Assembly: GCA_022843165.1 (NCBI GenBank)
Contig: JALHOD010000005.1
Location: forward strand, 62,001 to 126,000
DNA from: Pseudorhodoplanes sp.
Lineage (GTDB): Bacteria > Pseudomonadota > Alphaproteobacteria > Rhizobiales > Xanthobacteraceae
DNA: 64,000 nucleotides
Reading direction: 5' to 3'
The translations under genes were made by a program, and so were the position numbers. The notes beneath the pieces were generated by a model that was not told the origin of the DNA, did no database searches, and was given only the letters and a program-made list of their open reading frames with translations. Numbering within the stretch: the first letter of the stretch is position 1; each line of letters starts with the position of its first letter. This document shows, one piece after another, positions 7,877 to 16,650 of this stretch.

Positions 7877-8362
7877 ATGGCTTCAGCCAAGATCATCGTC
7901 ATTGCCTTGACCGGCCTCGCTCTGGCCGGCTGCGCCAGCGAACGAATGGCTGACACCGGCCCGAAGGAAGGAACCGGCACGGTGCTGGGCGCCGTGGCCG
8001 GCGCGGCCATCGGCTCGCAGATCGGCGGTTCCACCCGGTCGCGGGTCGCGGCGGGCGTCGCGGGCGCGGTAATCGGCGGCATGGTCGGCAACCGCCTGGG
8101 CGCGGCCCTGGACGACGAGGATCGCCAGCGTGCCTATGAAGCGCAGATGGCGGCCCTGGAAGGCGGCGCGCCCGGTGCGCCGGTCGGCTGGGAAAATCCC
8201 GATTCCGGCCGCCGTGGCTCGATCGTGCCCGGCCCGTATTATGACCGCCGCGGCACCCGCTGCCGCGACTATACCCACACCATCTATATCGACGGCCGCC
8301 CCCAGATCGCGCGCGGTCAGGCCTGCCGCAATCCCGACGGAAGCTGGCAGCCGGTAACCTGA
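7877..8362 (+). CDS. Glycine-zipper outer-membrane lipoprotein (17-kDa antigen/SlyB-like)
   Basis: The 161-residue protein has a lipoprotein signal with lipobox LAGC (Cys18). A glycine-zipper region follows (about 32-75; GTVLGAVAGAAIGSQIGG and AAGVAGAVIGGMVGNRLG). The C-terminal domain contains two Cys and an RDYTHTIYIDG-type strand pattern, as in the rickettsial 17-kDa surface antigen family. GAGGGGG precedes the ATG. It is probably anchored in the outer membrane and contributes to envelope integrity. PhoPQ-type systems in other bacteria regulate related SlyB lipoproteins, so its position beside a PhoPQ-like pair is suggestive but not proof of regulation. Confidence 0.78.
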   Translation: MASAKIIVIALTGLALAGCASERMADTGPKEGTGTVLGAVAGAAIGSQIGGSTRSRVAAGVAGAVIGGMVGNRLGAALDDEDRQRAYEAQMAALEGGAPGAPVGWENPDSGRRGSIVPGPYYDRRGTRCRDYTHTIYIDGRPQIARGQACRNPDGSWQPVT

Positions 8363-8436
8363 GACGCTTCATCGCACCTAACGGCTTCTTAACGCCCTGC
8401 GGCTATCAACAAGGCTTGGGTGTGGAGCGTTAGGGT

Positions 8437-9852
8437 GTGTCAACAATGGCCGACGAACCGCTCGTCGACCGCTTGCGTCAGTTCCTCCGGGATCTCAAGC
8501 CGGACGCTCAGGCTTTGCTGATTTCAGAGCTTGAACGAGGACTGCTGCGCGGCGAGGAGGCCACGGGCGCCGAACTGGTGCTGCAGGAATTGCGCCGTTT
8601 CGCGCGTGAGGGCGGCCGCCCGTCGCCGCGTGCCGGCAATCTCGCCCGTCTGTTCTTCCAGCCGCTCGAACCCTTCCTGGTCGACGACGCCGCCACACAC
8701 AAACATCCCGGCCGCATTGCGCGCGTCTCGCTCGACCCGATCTGGAACTGGGTTTGCCGCGATCTGCTGCCGGGCGAAGCCAAGGCCATTACCGATCAGG
8801 TCGCCCGCGCGCTCTCGACCGGCGACAACAATAAAGCGGAAGAACTGGCGCGCGCCTTCCAGGATCGCGTTGCGGTGCGGATGGAGCAGGCGCTCAATGC
8901 CGCCTGGCAGGACGACAAGGCGATGCGCCGGCTGACTGCCCAGGTCTCGACGCCGCGCGCGCTCGAAGATGTGCAGGCCATCCTGAAAGTCCTGCAGGCG
9001 CGCGACAAGCTCGCGGCCTTCGGTGCCCGCCTGCCGGGCCATGTCAAGAATTTTTCCGACCAGATGGTCGACGATGTGAAGGCGCTGGTGGAATCGCCGG
9101 TCGCCGGCGGTTCGTCGCTGTTCCTTTATGTGCTGGTGATGGTGATGAGCCGTCTGGCGGCACCCTGGCAATTGATCCGGCTCGCCACCCGCGCCGCCGG
9201 CAGCGATTCCGCCGCGCGCGTCGCCGAAACGCAATATGAAATCACCGTCTCCATGGTGCTCTCCGAAATGGAGCGCATGGTCGGCGAACTGAAAGCCGAA
9301 TTGCGCAGCGGCAAGGGCGTCGCGGTCGGCGCGCTGCTGAAAGCCATCCACGACGCGGCGCGTGGCATCCGTACCGAAATTAATCTTTCCACCGACTCGC
9401 CCTGGGGCCGGGAATTGTCGGCGATCCGCACCGAAATCTCCAACATGCTGAAGGCCGAGATCGACTCGCTGCCGGGCCGGGTTCGTCGCCTGCTGCGGCC
9501 GCGGCCGGCGAAGGAGATCACGGCGGTCGCCACGCTCGATCCCGGCGATGTGGCGGAAACCGAGGCGCTGATCGAATTCGTCGGCATCTGCCGCAATTAC
9601 GCCGGCGAACTGGCGATCAACGAGATGACCCAGCGGGTCTATTCCGACGTGCAGAACTATCTCGACACCTCCACGCAGCCCCTGATCGAGGCCCTGCGCA
9701 TGGCCGGGGATGCCGACCGGGCGTTCCGGCAGGCCCAGGTCGATGCGGCGGCGCGCTTCTGCGCCAAGGTGTTCGGGGACGACTATGCCGCCACCCTGGA
9801 AAAGGCCGCCGATGTGGCCGTCCATAGCGAGCGCAAGGCCGCCAAAGGCTGA
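8437..9852 (+). CDS. Unrecognised 471-residue helical protein
   Basis: I do not recognise this family. The sequence is mostly helical and charged, with one moderately hydrophobic stretch (SSLFLYVLVMVMSRLAAPWQLI, about 227-248) that could be a re-entrant or membrane helix. No signal peptide or nucleotide-binding motif is visible. Start GTG 8437 is preferred over ATG 8446, because GGAG lies nine bases before the GTG and too far from the ATG. It stands alone between a lipoprotein and the ccm operon. Base composition matches its neighbours, which argues for a resident gene. The predicted location is cytoplasmic or peripheral membrane. Confidence 0.7.
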   Translation: MSTMADEPLVDRLRQFLRDLKPDAQALLISELERGLLRGEEATGAELVLQELRRFAREGGRPSPRAGNLARLFFQPLEPFLVDDAATHKHPGRIARVSLDPIWNWVCRDLLPGEAKAITDQVARALSTGDNNKAEELARAFQDRVAVRMEQALNAAWQDDKAMRRLTAQVSTPRALEDVQAILKVLQARDKLAAFGARLPGHVKNFSDQMVDDVKALVESPVAGGSSLFLYVLVMVMSRLAAPWQLIRLATRAAGSDSAARVAETQYEITVSMVLSEMERMVGELKAELRSGKGVAVGALLKAIHDAARGIRTEINLSTDSPWGRELSAIRTEISNMLKAEIDSLPGRVRRLLRPRPAKEITAVATLDPGDVAETEALIEFVGICRNYAGELAINEMTQRVYSDVQNYLDTSTQPLIEALRMAGDADRAFRQAQVDAAARFCAKVFGDDYAATLEKAADVAVHSERKAAKG

Positions 9853-9898
9853 ATTTAGACCAGTTGCAGGGTGCGCCCGCCCGTGATGTAAGCGGGCC

Positions 9899-11014
9899 AT
9901 GACCCTCTGGTTCATTCTGGCTCTCATGACCGCCGCGGCCGTTTTCGCCGTGCTCTGGCCGCTGTCGCGGCGGGGCGGGCAGGGGCGTTCTGGCAGCGAT
10001 CTGGCGGTGTACCGGGACCAGCTCGAGGAAATCGAGCGCGATCTGGCCGCCGGGCTGATCGGCGCACAGGAGGCGGAGGCCGCGCGGGTCGAGGTCTCGC
10101 GCCGTTTGCTGGCGGCGGCCGACCAGACTCAGAATTCGGCAAAGACTCCGCCATCCGCGGCGTTGTGGCGCCGCCGTGCGGCCGCGCTGATGGCACTTGT
10201 TCTTCTGCCAGTCGGCGCCGCGGCGCTCTATCTCAGCTTCGGCTCTCCGCATCTGCCGGGCGCGCCGCTCGCCTCGCGCAGCGCGCAGGCGCCCGAACAA
10301 CGATCGATCGAAAGCATGGTGGCGCAGGTCGAGGCCCATCTGGAGCGCAACCCGGAAGATGGACGCGGCTGGGAGGTGGTGGCGCCGGTCTATATGCGCG
10401 CCGGCCGCTTCACCGACGCGGTGCGCGCGCGCGGAAATGCGTTACATCTTCTGGGCGCGACCGCCGAACGCGAAGCCGATCTCGGCGAAGCCATGGTCGC
10501 CGCCGCCAATGGCATGGTGACAGTCGACGCAAAAGCCGTGTTCGATCGCGCGCTGGCGCTCAATGCCGCAGACGTGAAAGCACAATATTATACAGGACTT
10601 GCCGCCGAGCAGGACGGCAAGCCGCAGGAGGCGGGCCGGATCTGGCGCGAACTGCTGGCGCGGGCGCCGGCCAACGCGCCTTATCGTCCGCTCATCCAGT
10701 CCTCGCTGTCGCGCGTCGATCCCGACGCGGCTGCGCCGGGGCCGTCCTCCGACGATGTCGCGGCGGCGCAGCAGCTTACGCCCGAACAGCGCGGCGAGAT
10801 GGTCCGTGGCATGGTGGATCGCCTGGCCGAGCGGCTGAAGGCCGACAGCTCCGATCTCGACGGCTGGCTGCGGCTGATGCGCGCCTATATCGTGCTGGGC
10901 GAGGCCGACAAGGCGCGCGCGGCCCTGGCGGATGCGCGCAAGGCGCTAGGCGAGGATGCCGACAAGCGCAAAAAGCTCGACGAATTTGCCAAGGATCTGG
11001 GGCTGGAGGGCTGA
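9899..11014 (+). CDS. ccmI: Cytochrome c maturation TPR protein CcmI (CycH)
   Basis: The 371-residue protein shows CcmI architecture. TM1 lies at residues 3-21. A cytoplasmic leucine-zipper-like loop follows (VYRDQLEEIERDLAAGLI, about 40-75), then TM2 (about 93-113) and a periplasmic TPR region (MVAQVEAHLERNPEDGRGWEVVAPVYMRAGRF onward). CcmI is the apocytochrome c chaperone that hands the CxxCH apoprotein to the CcmF/H haem ligation complex. It starts the ccmI-ccmE-ccmF-ccmH operon, the standard alphaproteobacterial order. The gap to ccmE is 72 bp. Confidence 0.9.
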   Translation: MTLWFILALMTAAAVFAVLWPLSRRGGQGRSGSDLAVYRDQLEEIERDLAAGLIGAQEAEAARVEVSRRLLAAADQTQNSAKTPPSAALWRRRAAALMALVLLPVGAAALYLSFGSPHLPGAPLASRSAQAPEQRSIESMVAQVEAHLERNPEDGRGWEVVAPVYMRAGRFTDAVRARGNALHLLGATAEREADLGEAMVAAANGMVTVDAKAVFDRALALNAADVKAQYYTGLAAEQDGKPQEAGRIWRELLARAPANAPYRPLIQSSLSRVDPDAAAPGPSSDDVAAAQQLTPEQRGEMVRGMVDRLAERLKADSSDLDGWLRLMRAYIVLGEADKARAALADARKALGEDADKRKKLDEFAKDLGLEG

Positions 11015-11086
11015 ACGCAATGCTGCCTGAAACAGACCTATATAGATGCGGCCGCGACCGAATGCGGACGCGAGGCGAGAGGTGAC

Positions 11087-11554
11087 ATGACACGCAAGCA
11101 GCGGCGTCTGGTTCTGATCGGAACGGGTCTCGGCGTTCTTGCGCTGGCGGCCGTTCTGGTGCTGACCGCGCTGAAGGATTCCATCGTCTTCTTCAATTCA
11201 CCGACCGACGTGGTGGAGAAGCAGGTCAAGCCCGGTACCCGCATCCGGCTGGGCGGGCTGGTGCAGCCGGGCACGCTCGACCGCCGCGATCTGAACGCGC
11301 AATTCGACGTGACCGACGGCAGGAACGTCATTCGCGTGAGCTATACCGGCATCCTTCCGGACCTGTTCCGCGAGGGGCAGGGCGTGATCGCGGAAGGCAC
11401 GCTGACCGACGCCAAGGCGTTCCGGGCCGAGACCGTACTCGCCAAGCACGACGAAACCTACATGCCCAAGGAAGTGGCCGACGCGCTGAAGAAGCAGGGG
11501 CACTGGAAAGACGACTACGACAAGAAGGGCGGCGCACCCGTGCAACAGAAATGA
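11087..11554 (+). CDS. ccmE: Haem chaperone CcmE (CycJ)
   Basis: The 155-residue protein has an N-terminal signal anchor (about 7-28) and an OB-fold periplasmic domain. The haem-binding motif HDETY follows, with covalent haem ligand His121 and Tyr125. This is the usual HxxxY form. CcmE takes haem from CcmCD and delivers it to CcmF. The final codons overlap the ccmF start by four bases (ATGA). A GAGAGG site precedes the ATG. Length and motif are normal for the family. Confidence 0.95.
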   Translation: MTRKQRRLVLIGTGLGVLALAAVLVLTALKDSIVFFNSPTDVVEKQVKPGTRIRLGGLVQPGTLDRRDLNAQFDVTDGRNVIRVSYTGILPDLFREGQGVIAEGTLTDAKAFRAETVLAKHDETYMPKEVADALKKQGHWKDDYDKKGGAPVQQK

Positions 11555-13530
11555 TCGCGGAAATCGGCCATTATGCGCTGGTGCTGGCGCTCGCGCTCGC
11601 GCTGATCCAGGGCAGCGTGCCGGTGGTTGGCGCGCGCCTGCGCGACCCGGCCCTGATGGGCGTCGCCGACATCGCCGCCTTCGCGCAATTCGCTTTTGTC
11701 GCCGTTGCGTTTGCTGCGCTCACGGTCTTGTATGTGAGTTCGGATTTTTCCGTGGTCAATGTGTTCGAGAATTCGCATTCCGCCAAGCCGCTGATCTACA
11801 AGATCACCGGCGTATGGGGGAATCATGAAGGCTCAATGCTGCTCTGGGTGCTGATCCTGAGCGTGTTCGGAGCGCTGGTCGCCTTTTTCGGAAGCAACCT
11901 GCCGGCGACGTTGCGTGCCAATGTGCTGGGCGTGCAGTCCTGGATCGCGGCGGCGTTCTATCTCTTCATTCTCGCGACTTCCAACCCGTTTGCGCGCTTG
12001 CCGCAGGCGCCGTTCGAGGGGCGCGACCTCAACCCGATCCTGCAGGATGTTGGCCTCGCGGTGCATCCGCCTTTGCTCTATCTCGGCTATGTCGGCTTCT
12101 CGATCTCGTTCTCGTTCGCGGTCGCTGCGCTGATCGAGGGCAAGATCGACGCCGCCTGGGCGCGCTGGGTGCGGCCATGGACGCTGGCGGCATGGATGTT
12201 CCTGACGCTCGGGATCGCGATGGGCTCGTACTGGGCCTATTACGAACTGGGCTGGGGCGGCTGGTGGTTCTGGGACCCGGTCGAGAATGCCTCGCTGATG
12301 CCGTGGATCGCGGGCACCGCACTGCTGCATTCGGCGGTGGTGATGGAGAAGCGCAATGCGCTGAAGGTATGGACGGTGCTGCTGTCCATTCTCGCCTTTT
12401 CGCTGTCGCTGCTCGGCACCTTCCTCGTGCGATCCGGCGTGCTGACTTCGGTGCACACCTTTGCCACTGATCCAACGCGCGGCGTCTTCATCCTCGCCAT
12501 TCTGGTGCTGTTCATCGGCGGTTCGCTGGCGCTGTATGCCTGGCGCGCGCCGCTGCTCAAGCAGGGCGGCATCTTTGCGCCGATCTCGCGCGAGGGCGCG
12601 CTGGTGTTCAACAATCTGCTGCTGACCACGGCTCTGGCGACGGTGTTTGTCGGCACGCTGTATCCGCTGGCGCTGGAGTCCCTGACCGGTGAAAAAATAT
12701 CGGTCGGCGCGCCGTTCTTCAATGCCACCTTCGGTCCGCTCTTTGTTCCGCTGCTGCTGGCGGTGCCGTTCGGGCCGCTGCTGGCGTGGAAGCGCGGCGA
12801 TCTGCTCGGCGCCGCACAGCGTCTGATGGTGGCTTTCGCGGCCGGTCTTGTCGCGATCGCCGTGACCTTCGCGATCATCCGTGGCGGGCCAGTGCTGGCG
12901 CCATTTGCGATCGGACTTGCGGTCTATGTCATGGTCGGCGCGCTGGTCGATCTGGTCGAGCGCATCCAGTTGTTCCGCCAGCCGGTCGGCATATCGCTGC
13001 GGCGGGCGAGGGGATTGCCGCGCTCGGTGTTCGGCACCGCGCTGGCGCATTTCGGACTCGGCGTCTCGCTGCTCGGGATCATCGGCGAAAGCAGCTACAA
13101 TGCCGAACAGATCCTGGCGATGAAGCCGGGGCAGACGGTGTCCGTGCGCGACTACGATGTAACCTTCGATGGCGTGGTGTCGCGACAGGGGCCGAATTAC
13201 CGCGAACTCGTGGCGAAATTCGTGGTGCGGCAGGACGGCGAGATCGTCGGTACGCTCGATCCGTCGAAGCGCAGTTTCACCGCCCGCGGCATGGCCACCT
13301 CGGAAGCGGCGTTGCTGACGCGCGGCTTCAGCCAGCTCTACATTTCGCTGGGAGATCCCGGCACCGACGGTGCCATCGCCGTGCGGCTCTATCACAAGCC
13401 GCTGGTGTTGCTGATCTGGATCGGTACATTGATCATGGTGCTGGGCGGAGCGCTGTCGCTGTCGGATCGCCGGCTGCGTGTCGGCGCACCGAAGCCCGCG
13501 AAGAAGTCGGCCCTGCAGCCGGCGGAGTAG
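11551..13530 (+). CDS. ccmF: Haem lyase subunit CcmF (CycK)
   Basis: This 659-residue polytopic inner-membrane protein carries the WWD haem-handling domain ([17 protein letters not shown]; Trp238, Trp239, Asp242). It also has the conserved HEGSMLLWV and [13 protein letters not shown] blocks, whose histidines coordinate haem. About fifteen hydrophobic segments are visible, plus a large periplasmic loop before the last helix. CcmF ligates reduced haem from CcmE to apocytochrome c. It overlaps ccmE by four bases and precedes ccmH by seven, so coupling is tight. The length is standard. Confidence 0.95.
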   Translation: MIAEIGHYALVLALALALIQGSVPVVGARLRDPALMGVADIAAFAQFAFVAVAFAALTVLYVSSDFSVVNVFENSHSAKPLIYKITGVWGNHEGSMLLWVLILSVFGALVAFFGSNLPATLRANVLGVQSWIAAAFYLFILATSNPFARLPQAPFEGRDLNPILQDVGLAVHPPLLYLGYVGFSISFSFAVAALIEGKIDAAWARWVRPWTLAAWMFLTLGIAMGSYWAYYELGWGGWWFWDPVENASLMPWIAGTALLHSAVVMEKRNALKVWTVLLSILAFSLSLLGTFLVRSGVLTSVHTFATDPTRGVFILAILVLFIGGSLALYAWRAPLLKQGGIFAPISREGALVFNNLLLTTALATVFVGTLYPLALESLTGEKISVGAPFFNATFGPLFVPLLLAVPFGPLLAWKRGDLLGAAQRLMVAFAAGLVAIAVTFAIIRGGPVLAPFAIGLAVYVMVGALVDLVERIQLFRQPVGISLRRARGLPRSVFGTALAHFGLGVSLLGIIGESSYNAEQILAMKPGQTVSVRDYDVTFDGVVSRQGPNYRELVAKFVVRQDGEIVGTLDPSKRSFTARGMATSEAALLTRGFSQLYISLGDPGTDGAIAVRLYHKPLVLLIWIGTLIMVLGGALSLSDRRLRVGAPKPAKKSALQPAE

Positions 13531-13537
13531 GACAGCG

Positions 13538-14023
13538 ATGACAGCTTTGCGCCATCTCCTCGTCTGTCTTGCGCTGTTCATCGCATCGCCCGCCCTCGCC
13601 GTGCTGCCTGACGAAATCCTAAACGATCCGGCACTGGAAGCGCGGGCGCGGGCGCTGTCACGCGAATTGCGCTGCATGGTCTGCCAGAATCAGTCGATCG
13701 ACGATTCGGATGCGCCGCTGGCGCGCGACCTGCGCCTGCTGGTGCGCGAGCGGGTGCAGGCCGGCGACAGCGACAGCGAGGTGATGGATTTTTTGACCGC
13801 GCGCTACGGCGATTTTGTCCTGCTCAATCCGCGCTTCAACGCGCGCACCGCGCTGCTGTGGTCGCTGCCCGCATTGGTGCTGCTGGGCGGCATCGTTGCG
13901 CTTGTCGTCTTCCTGCGGCGGCAGCGATCGGCTCAGGCGGGCGCGGATGGCGGGGATTCGGCGCAGGCACTGACCGCCAAGGAGCAGAAGCGCCTCGCCG
14001 AACTGGTCGACGGCCAGATCTAG
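13538..14023 (+). CDS. ccmH: Cytochrome c maturation thiol protein CcmH (CycL)
   Basis: The 161-residue protein has a signal peptide (residues 1-22) and the family motif LRCMVCQNQSIDDSDAPLA, with redox cysteines Cys46 and Cys49. One C-terminal TM helix lies at about 107-128. CcmH reduces the apocytochrome c disulfide before haem attachment. The ATG at 13538 was chosen because it gives a clean signal peptide; the longer in-frame start at 13478 lies inside ccmF. It is the last gene of the ccm operon, and an AT-richer 150-bp gap follows before degP. Confidence 0.93.
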   Translation: MTALRHLLVCLALFIASPALAVLPDEILNDPALEARARALSRELRCMVCQNQSIDDSDAPLARDLRLLVRERVQAGDSDSEVMDFLTARYGDFVLLNPRFNARTALLWSLPALVLLGGIVALVVFLRRQRSAQAGADGGDSAQALTAKEQKRLAELVDGQI

Positions 14024-14192
14024 GTGCCCAGGCATTAACTAAATATTTGAAATTACTAGATAAAAATCCGTTCCCCACGTTACCAACATTTAATCCCGCC
14101 GACAGTTTGCCGTAACGCGGCACTCCCCATCTTTAGCTGCAACGGGCGGCCTTCAACCGTCCTGACCTGCAATGAAGATGGAGAGACCCCTC

Positions 14193-15716
14193 ATGACTTC
14201 CAATTTGCCCGGTTCGAAAGCGAGCGGCCTCTCGGCACGCCGCTTCGCGCTGCTCGGAACCACCATTCTCAGTTTGGGTATTGCCGGCGTGCTGGTTGCG
14301 CCGGACGCCGTGCGCCACACTGCGCAGGCGCAGAATGTGACCCAGCAGGCGCAGACGGTTGCGCGCCCGGTCGGTTTCGCCGACATCGTCGAGAAGGTGA
14401 AACCCGCCGTGATTTCGGTTCGCGTCAAGATGAATGGCGGACCGCAGCTCTCGTCCGATGACGGCCAGTTGCCGCGCGGCTTTGAGCGCTTCTTCCGCCG
14501 CTTTGGCCCGGATGCCATGCCGGACATGCCGCAGGGTCCGCAACAGGGGCCCGGTCCGCGCGGTCCGCGCCGTGCCGGTCAGGGCTCCGGATTCTTCATC
14601 TCCGCCGATGGCTATGCCGTGACCAACAATCACGTCGTCGACAAGGCCGACGAGGTCGAAGTCATGACCGACGACGGCAAGACCTATTCCGCGAAGGTCA
14701 TCGGCACCGATCCGCGCACCGATCTCGCGCTGATCAAGGTCGACGGCGGAAGTTTCCCCTTCGCCAAGATCGCGGACAAGGCTCCGCGCATCGGCGACTG
14801 GGTACTTGCAGTCGGCAATCCGTTCGGCCTCGGTGGCACCGTCACCGCCGGCATCGTCTCGGCCCGTGGCCGCGACATCGGCGCCGGACCGTATGACGAC
14901 TTCCTGCAGATCGACGCGCCGGTCAACAAGGGCAATTCCGGTGGCCCGACCTTCGACATCGACGGCAACGTTGTGGGCGTGAACACCGCGATCTTCTCGC
15001 CCTCGGGCGGCTCGGTCGGCATCGCCTTCGCAATCCCGGCTTCGACGGTGGATTCCGTCGTCAGCCAGCTCAAGGACAAGGGCACGGTGATGCGCGGATG
15101 GATCGGCGTCCAGATCCAGCCGGTGTCGAAAGACATCGCCGACAGCCTGGGCCTGAAGTCGACCGACGGCGCGCTGGTGGCCGAGCCGCAGGCCGGCAGC
15201 CCAGCCGAGAAGGCCGGCATCAAGGCGGGTGACGTCATCACCTCGGTCAACGGCGAGAAAATCCAGAATGCGCGTGAGCTCGCTCGCCGCATCGGGTCGA
15301 TGGCCCCGGGCACTTCGGTGAAGCTCGCGGTCCTGCAGAAGGGCAGCGAGAAGACCCTGACCCTCACGCTCGGCGAATTGCCGCGTGACGTGCGGGCCGG
15401 CGCTCCCGATACCCGTGAATCGCCCGCCAGCGACGGCGCGCGTCTGGGTCTGCAACTTGCGCCCGCCAGCTCCGTAGCTGGGGCAAGCGCCGACGGCGTG
15501 GTCGTGACCAATGTCGAGCCCGGCGGCCCCGCCGCCGAGCGCGGCTTCAAGGCTGGCGACGTCATTCTGGAGGTCGGCGGCAAGGCGGTGTCCAAGCCGG
15601 AAGACGTCCGCAAGGCGCTGACCGATGCGCAGAAGGATGGCAAACGGACCGTCCTGATGCGGGTGAAGTCGGGTGAATCCAGCCGCTTCGTCGCGCTTCC
15701 CGCGGGACGCGGCTGA
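14193..15716 (+). CDS. degP: Periplasmic Do-type serine protease DegP/HtrA
   Basis: The 507-residue protein has an N-terminal signal anchor, then a trypsin-like domain with triad His147 (TNNHVVD), Asp177 (TDLALIKV) and Ser249 (GNSGGP). Two PDZ domains follow (about 285-375 and 410-500). It degrades or chaperones misfolded envelope proteins. In-frame ATGs also occur at 14172 and 14178. I prefer 14193 because GGAGAG lies seven bases before it, whereas the earlier ATGs lack a good site. Placement after ccm and before a two-component pair and glnE is conserved in Rhizobiales. Confidence 0.93.
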   Translation: MTSNLPGSKASGLSARRFALLGTTILSLGIAGVLVAPDAVRHTAQAQNVTQQAQTVARPVGFADIVEKVKPAVISVRVKMNGGPQLSSDDGQLPRGFERFFRRFGPDAMPDMPQGPQQGPGPRGPRRAGQGSGFFISADGYAVTNNHVVDKADEVEVMTDDGKTYSAKVIGTDPRTDLALIKVDGGSFPFAKIADKAPRIGDWVLAVGNPFGLGGTVTAGIVSARGRDIGAGPYDDFLQIDAPVNKGNSGGPTFDIDGNVVGVNTAIFSPSGGSVGIAFAIPASTVDSVVSQLKDKGTVMRGWIGVQIQPVSKDIADSLGLKSTDGALVAEPQAGSPAEKAGIKAGDVITSVNGEKIQNARELARRIGSMAPGTSVKLAVLQKGSEKTLTLTLGELPRDVRAGAPDTRESPASDGARLGLQLAPASSVAGASADGVVVTNVEPGGPAAERGFKAGDVILEVGGKAVSKPEDVRKALTDAQKDGKRTVLMRVKSGESSRFVALPAGRG

Positions 15717-15737
15717 CAACGGAATAGGGGCGTGGCT

Positions 15738-15842
15738 CCGGCAATCGTCGCCCCCGCCGGTGACACGAAACCCTGGGGGACGGGTCGCAAGGCCCGTCCC
15801 CGCCTTCTAGCCTCGCATACCGGCAATCGTCGCCCCCGCCGG
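15738..15842. repeat. Pair of identical 23-bp direct repeats
   Basis: The same 23-bp sequence, beginning CCGGCAATCGTCGCCCCC, occurs at 15738-15760 and 15820-15842. The unit-to-unit offset is 82 bp, and the intervening DNA holds a 9-bp perfect hairpin (15776-15784 with 15793-15801). The pair lies in the degP downstream region and looks like a local duplication of intergenic DNA. Confidence 0.7.
15776..15801 (+). terminator. Hairpin downstream of degP
   Basis: GGGGACGGG pairs with CCCGTCCCC around an eight-base loop. The stem begins 60 bases after the degP stop. No strong T-run follows (GCCTTCT), so it may work as a 3' end stabiliser or a weak terminator. Confidence 0.45.
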
Positions 15843-15854
15843 GTCGAGGTCAAG

Positions 15855-15904
15855 TGAGGGGGCGGCGGTGTAGCGTAAGAGTCGCCGCCCCCTCATGCCT
15901 TTTT
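15855..15904 (+). terminator. Intrinsic terminator before the response regulator
   Basis: A perfect 13-bp stem, TGAGGGGGCGGCG (15855-15867) with its complement (15883-15895), encloses a 15-base loop. TGCCTTTTT follows. It separates degP from the downstream two-component operon. A possible in-frame ATG at 15895 for the regulator lies inside this terminator and so is not a credible start. Confidence 0.75.
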
Positions 15905-15969
15905 CCCCACCCCACATGCAGTCCGGGAATTCGCTATTATCGAGCGAATCCATGATTGAACGGACTCCC

Positions 15970-16650
15970 ATGCGCCTCTTGATCATCGAAGACGACCGCG
16001 ACGCGGCCGACTACATCGTCCGGGCTTTCCGCGAGGTCGGTCATGTGGCCGACCAGGCCGCCGACGGCGAGGATGGCTTGGCCATGGCGCTGGACGGCGA
16101 CTACGACGTTCTCATTGTCGACCGCATGCTGCCCAAGCGCGACGGCCTGTCGGTGATCGGTATCCTGCGCGACAAGGGCATCGAGACGCCGGTGCTGATC
16201 CTCTCCGCGCTGGGACAGGTCGACGACCGTGTGAAGGGCCTGCGGGCGGGCGGCGACGACTATCTTCCCAAACCGTATTCCTTTTCCGAGTTGCTGGCCC
16301 GCGTGGAAGTGCTGGCGCGCCGGCGCGGCGGCCGCAACGAGGACACCGTCTATCGCGTGGCCGATCTCGAACTCGACCGGCTGTCGCATCAGGTCAAGCG
16401 CGGCACCGAGGAAATCGTGCTGCAACCGCGCGAATTCCGGCTGCTGGAATATCTGATGAAACATGCCGGGCAGGTGGTGACCCGCACCATGCTGCTGGAG
16501 AATGTCTGGGATTATCATTTCGATCCGCAGACCAACGTGATCGACGTGCATATCTCGCGCCTGCGTTCGAAGATCGATAAGGGTTTTGCGCAGCCGCTGC
16601 TGCACACCGTGCGCGGCGCCGGATACATGATCCGTGACGGCGCTCGGTAA
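15970..16650 (+). CDS. OmpR-family response regulator
   Basis: The 226-residue regulator has a receiver domain with EDD at 7-9, Asp51 (IVDRMLPKRDG), the conserved Ser (LILSALG) and Lys (LPKPYSF). A winged-helix domain follows (about 125-224; QPREFRLLEYLMKHAGQVVT and THISRLRSKIDKG-like). The MRLLIIEDD start at 15970 fits homologues. ATG 15952 would add six residues and is possible; neither has a strong ribosome site. The gene overlaps the kinase GTG by 17 bases. The location between degP and glnE suggests an envelope-stress role, which is inference. Confidence 0.88.
   Translation: MRLLIIEDDRDAADYIVRAFREVGHVADQAADGEDGLAMALDGDYDVLIVDRMLPKRDGLSVIGILRDKGIETPVLILSALGQVDDRVKGLRAGGDDYLPKPYSFSELLARVEVLARRRGGRNEDTVYRVADLELDRLSHQVKRGTEEIVLQPREFRLLEYLMKHAGQVVTRTMLLENVWDYHFDPQTNVIDVHISRLRSKIDKGFAQPLLHTVRGAGYMIRDGAR

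Noticed and set aside
11833-13677. 614-codon minus-strand ORF opposite ccmF
   Set aside because: Extremely Arg/Gln-rich antisense frame of a confirmed membrane protein gene.
15895-15969. Earlier start (ATG 15895) for the OmpR-type regulator
   Set aside because: That ATG lies within a 13-bp stem terminator and its T-run; the receiver domain starts at 15970.
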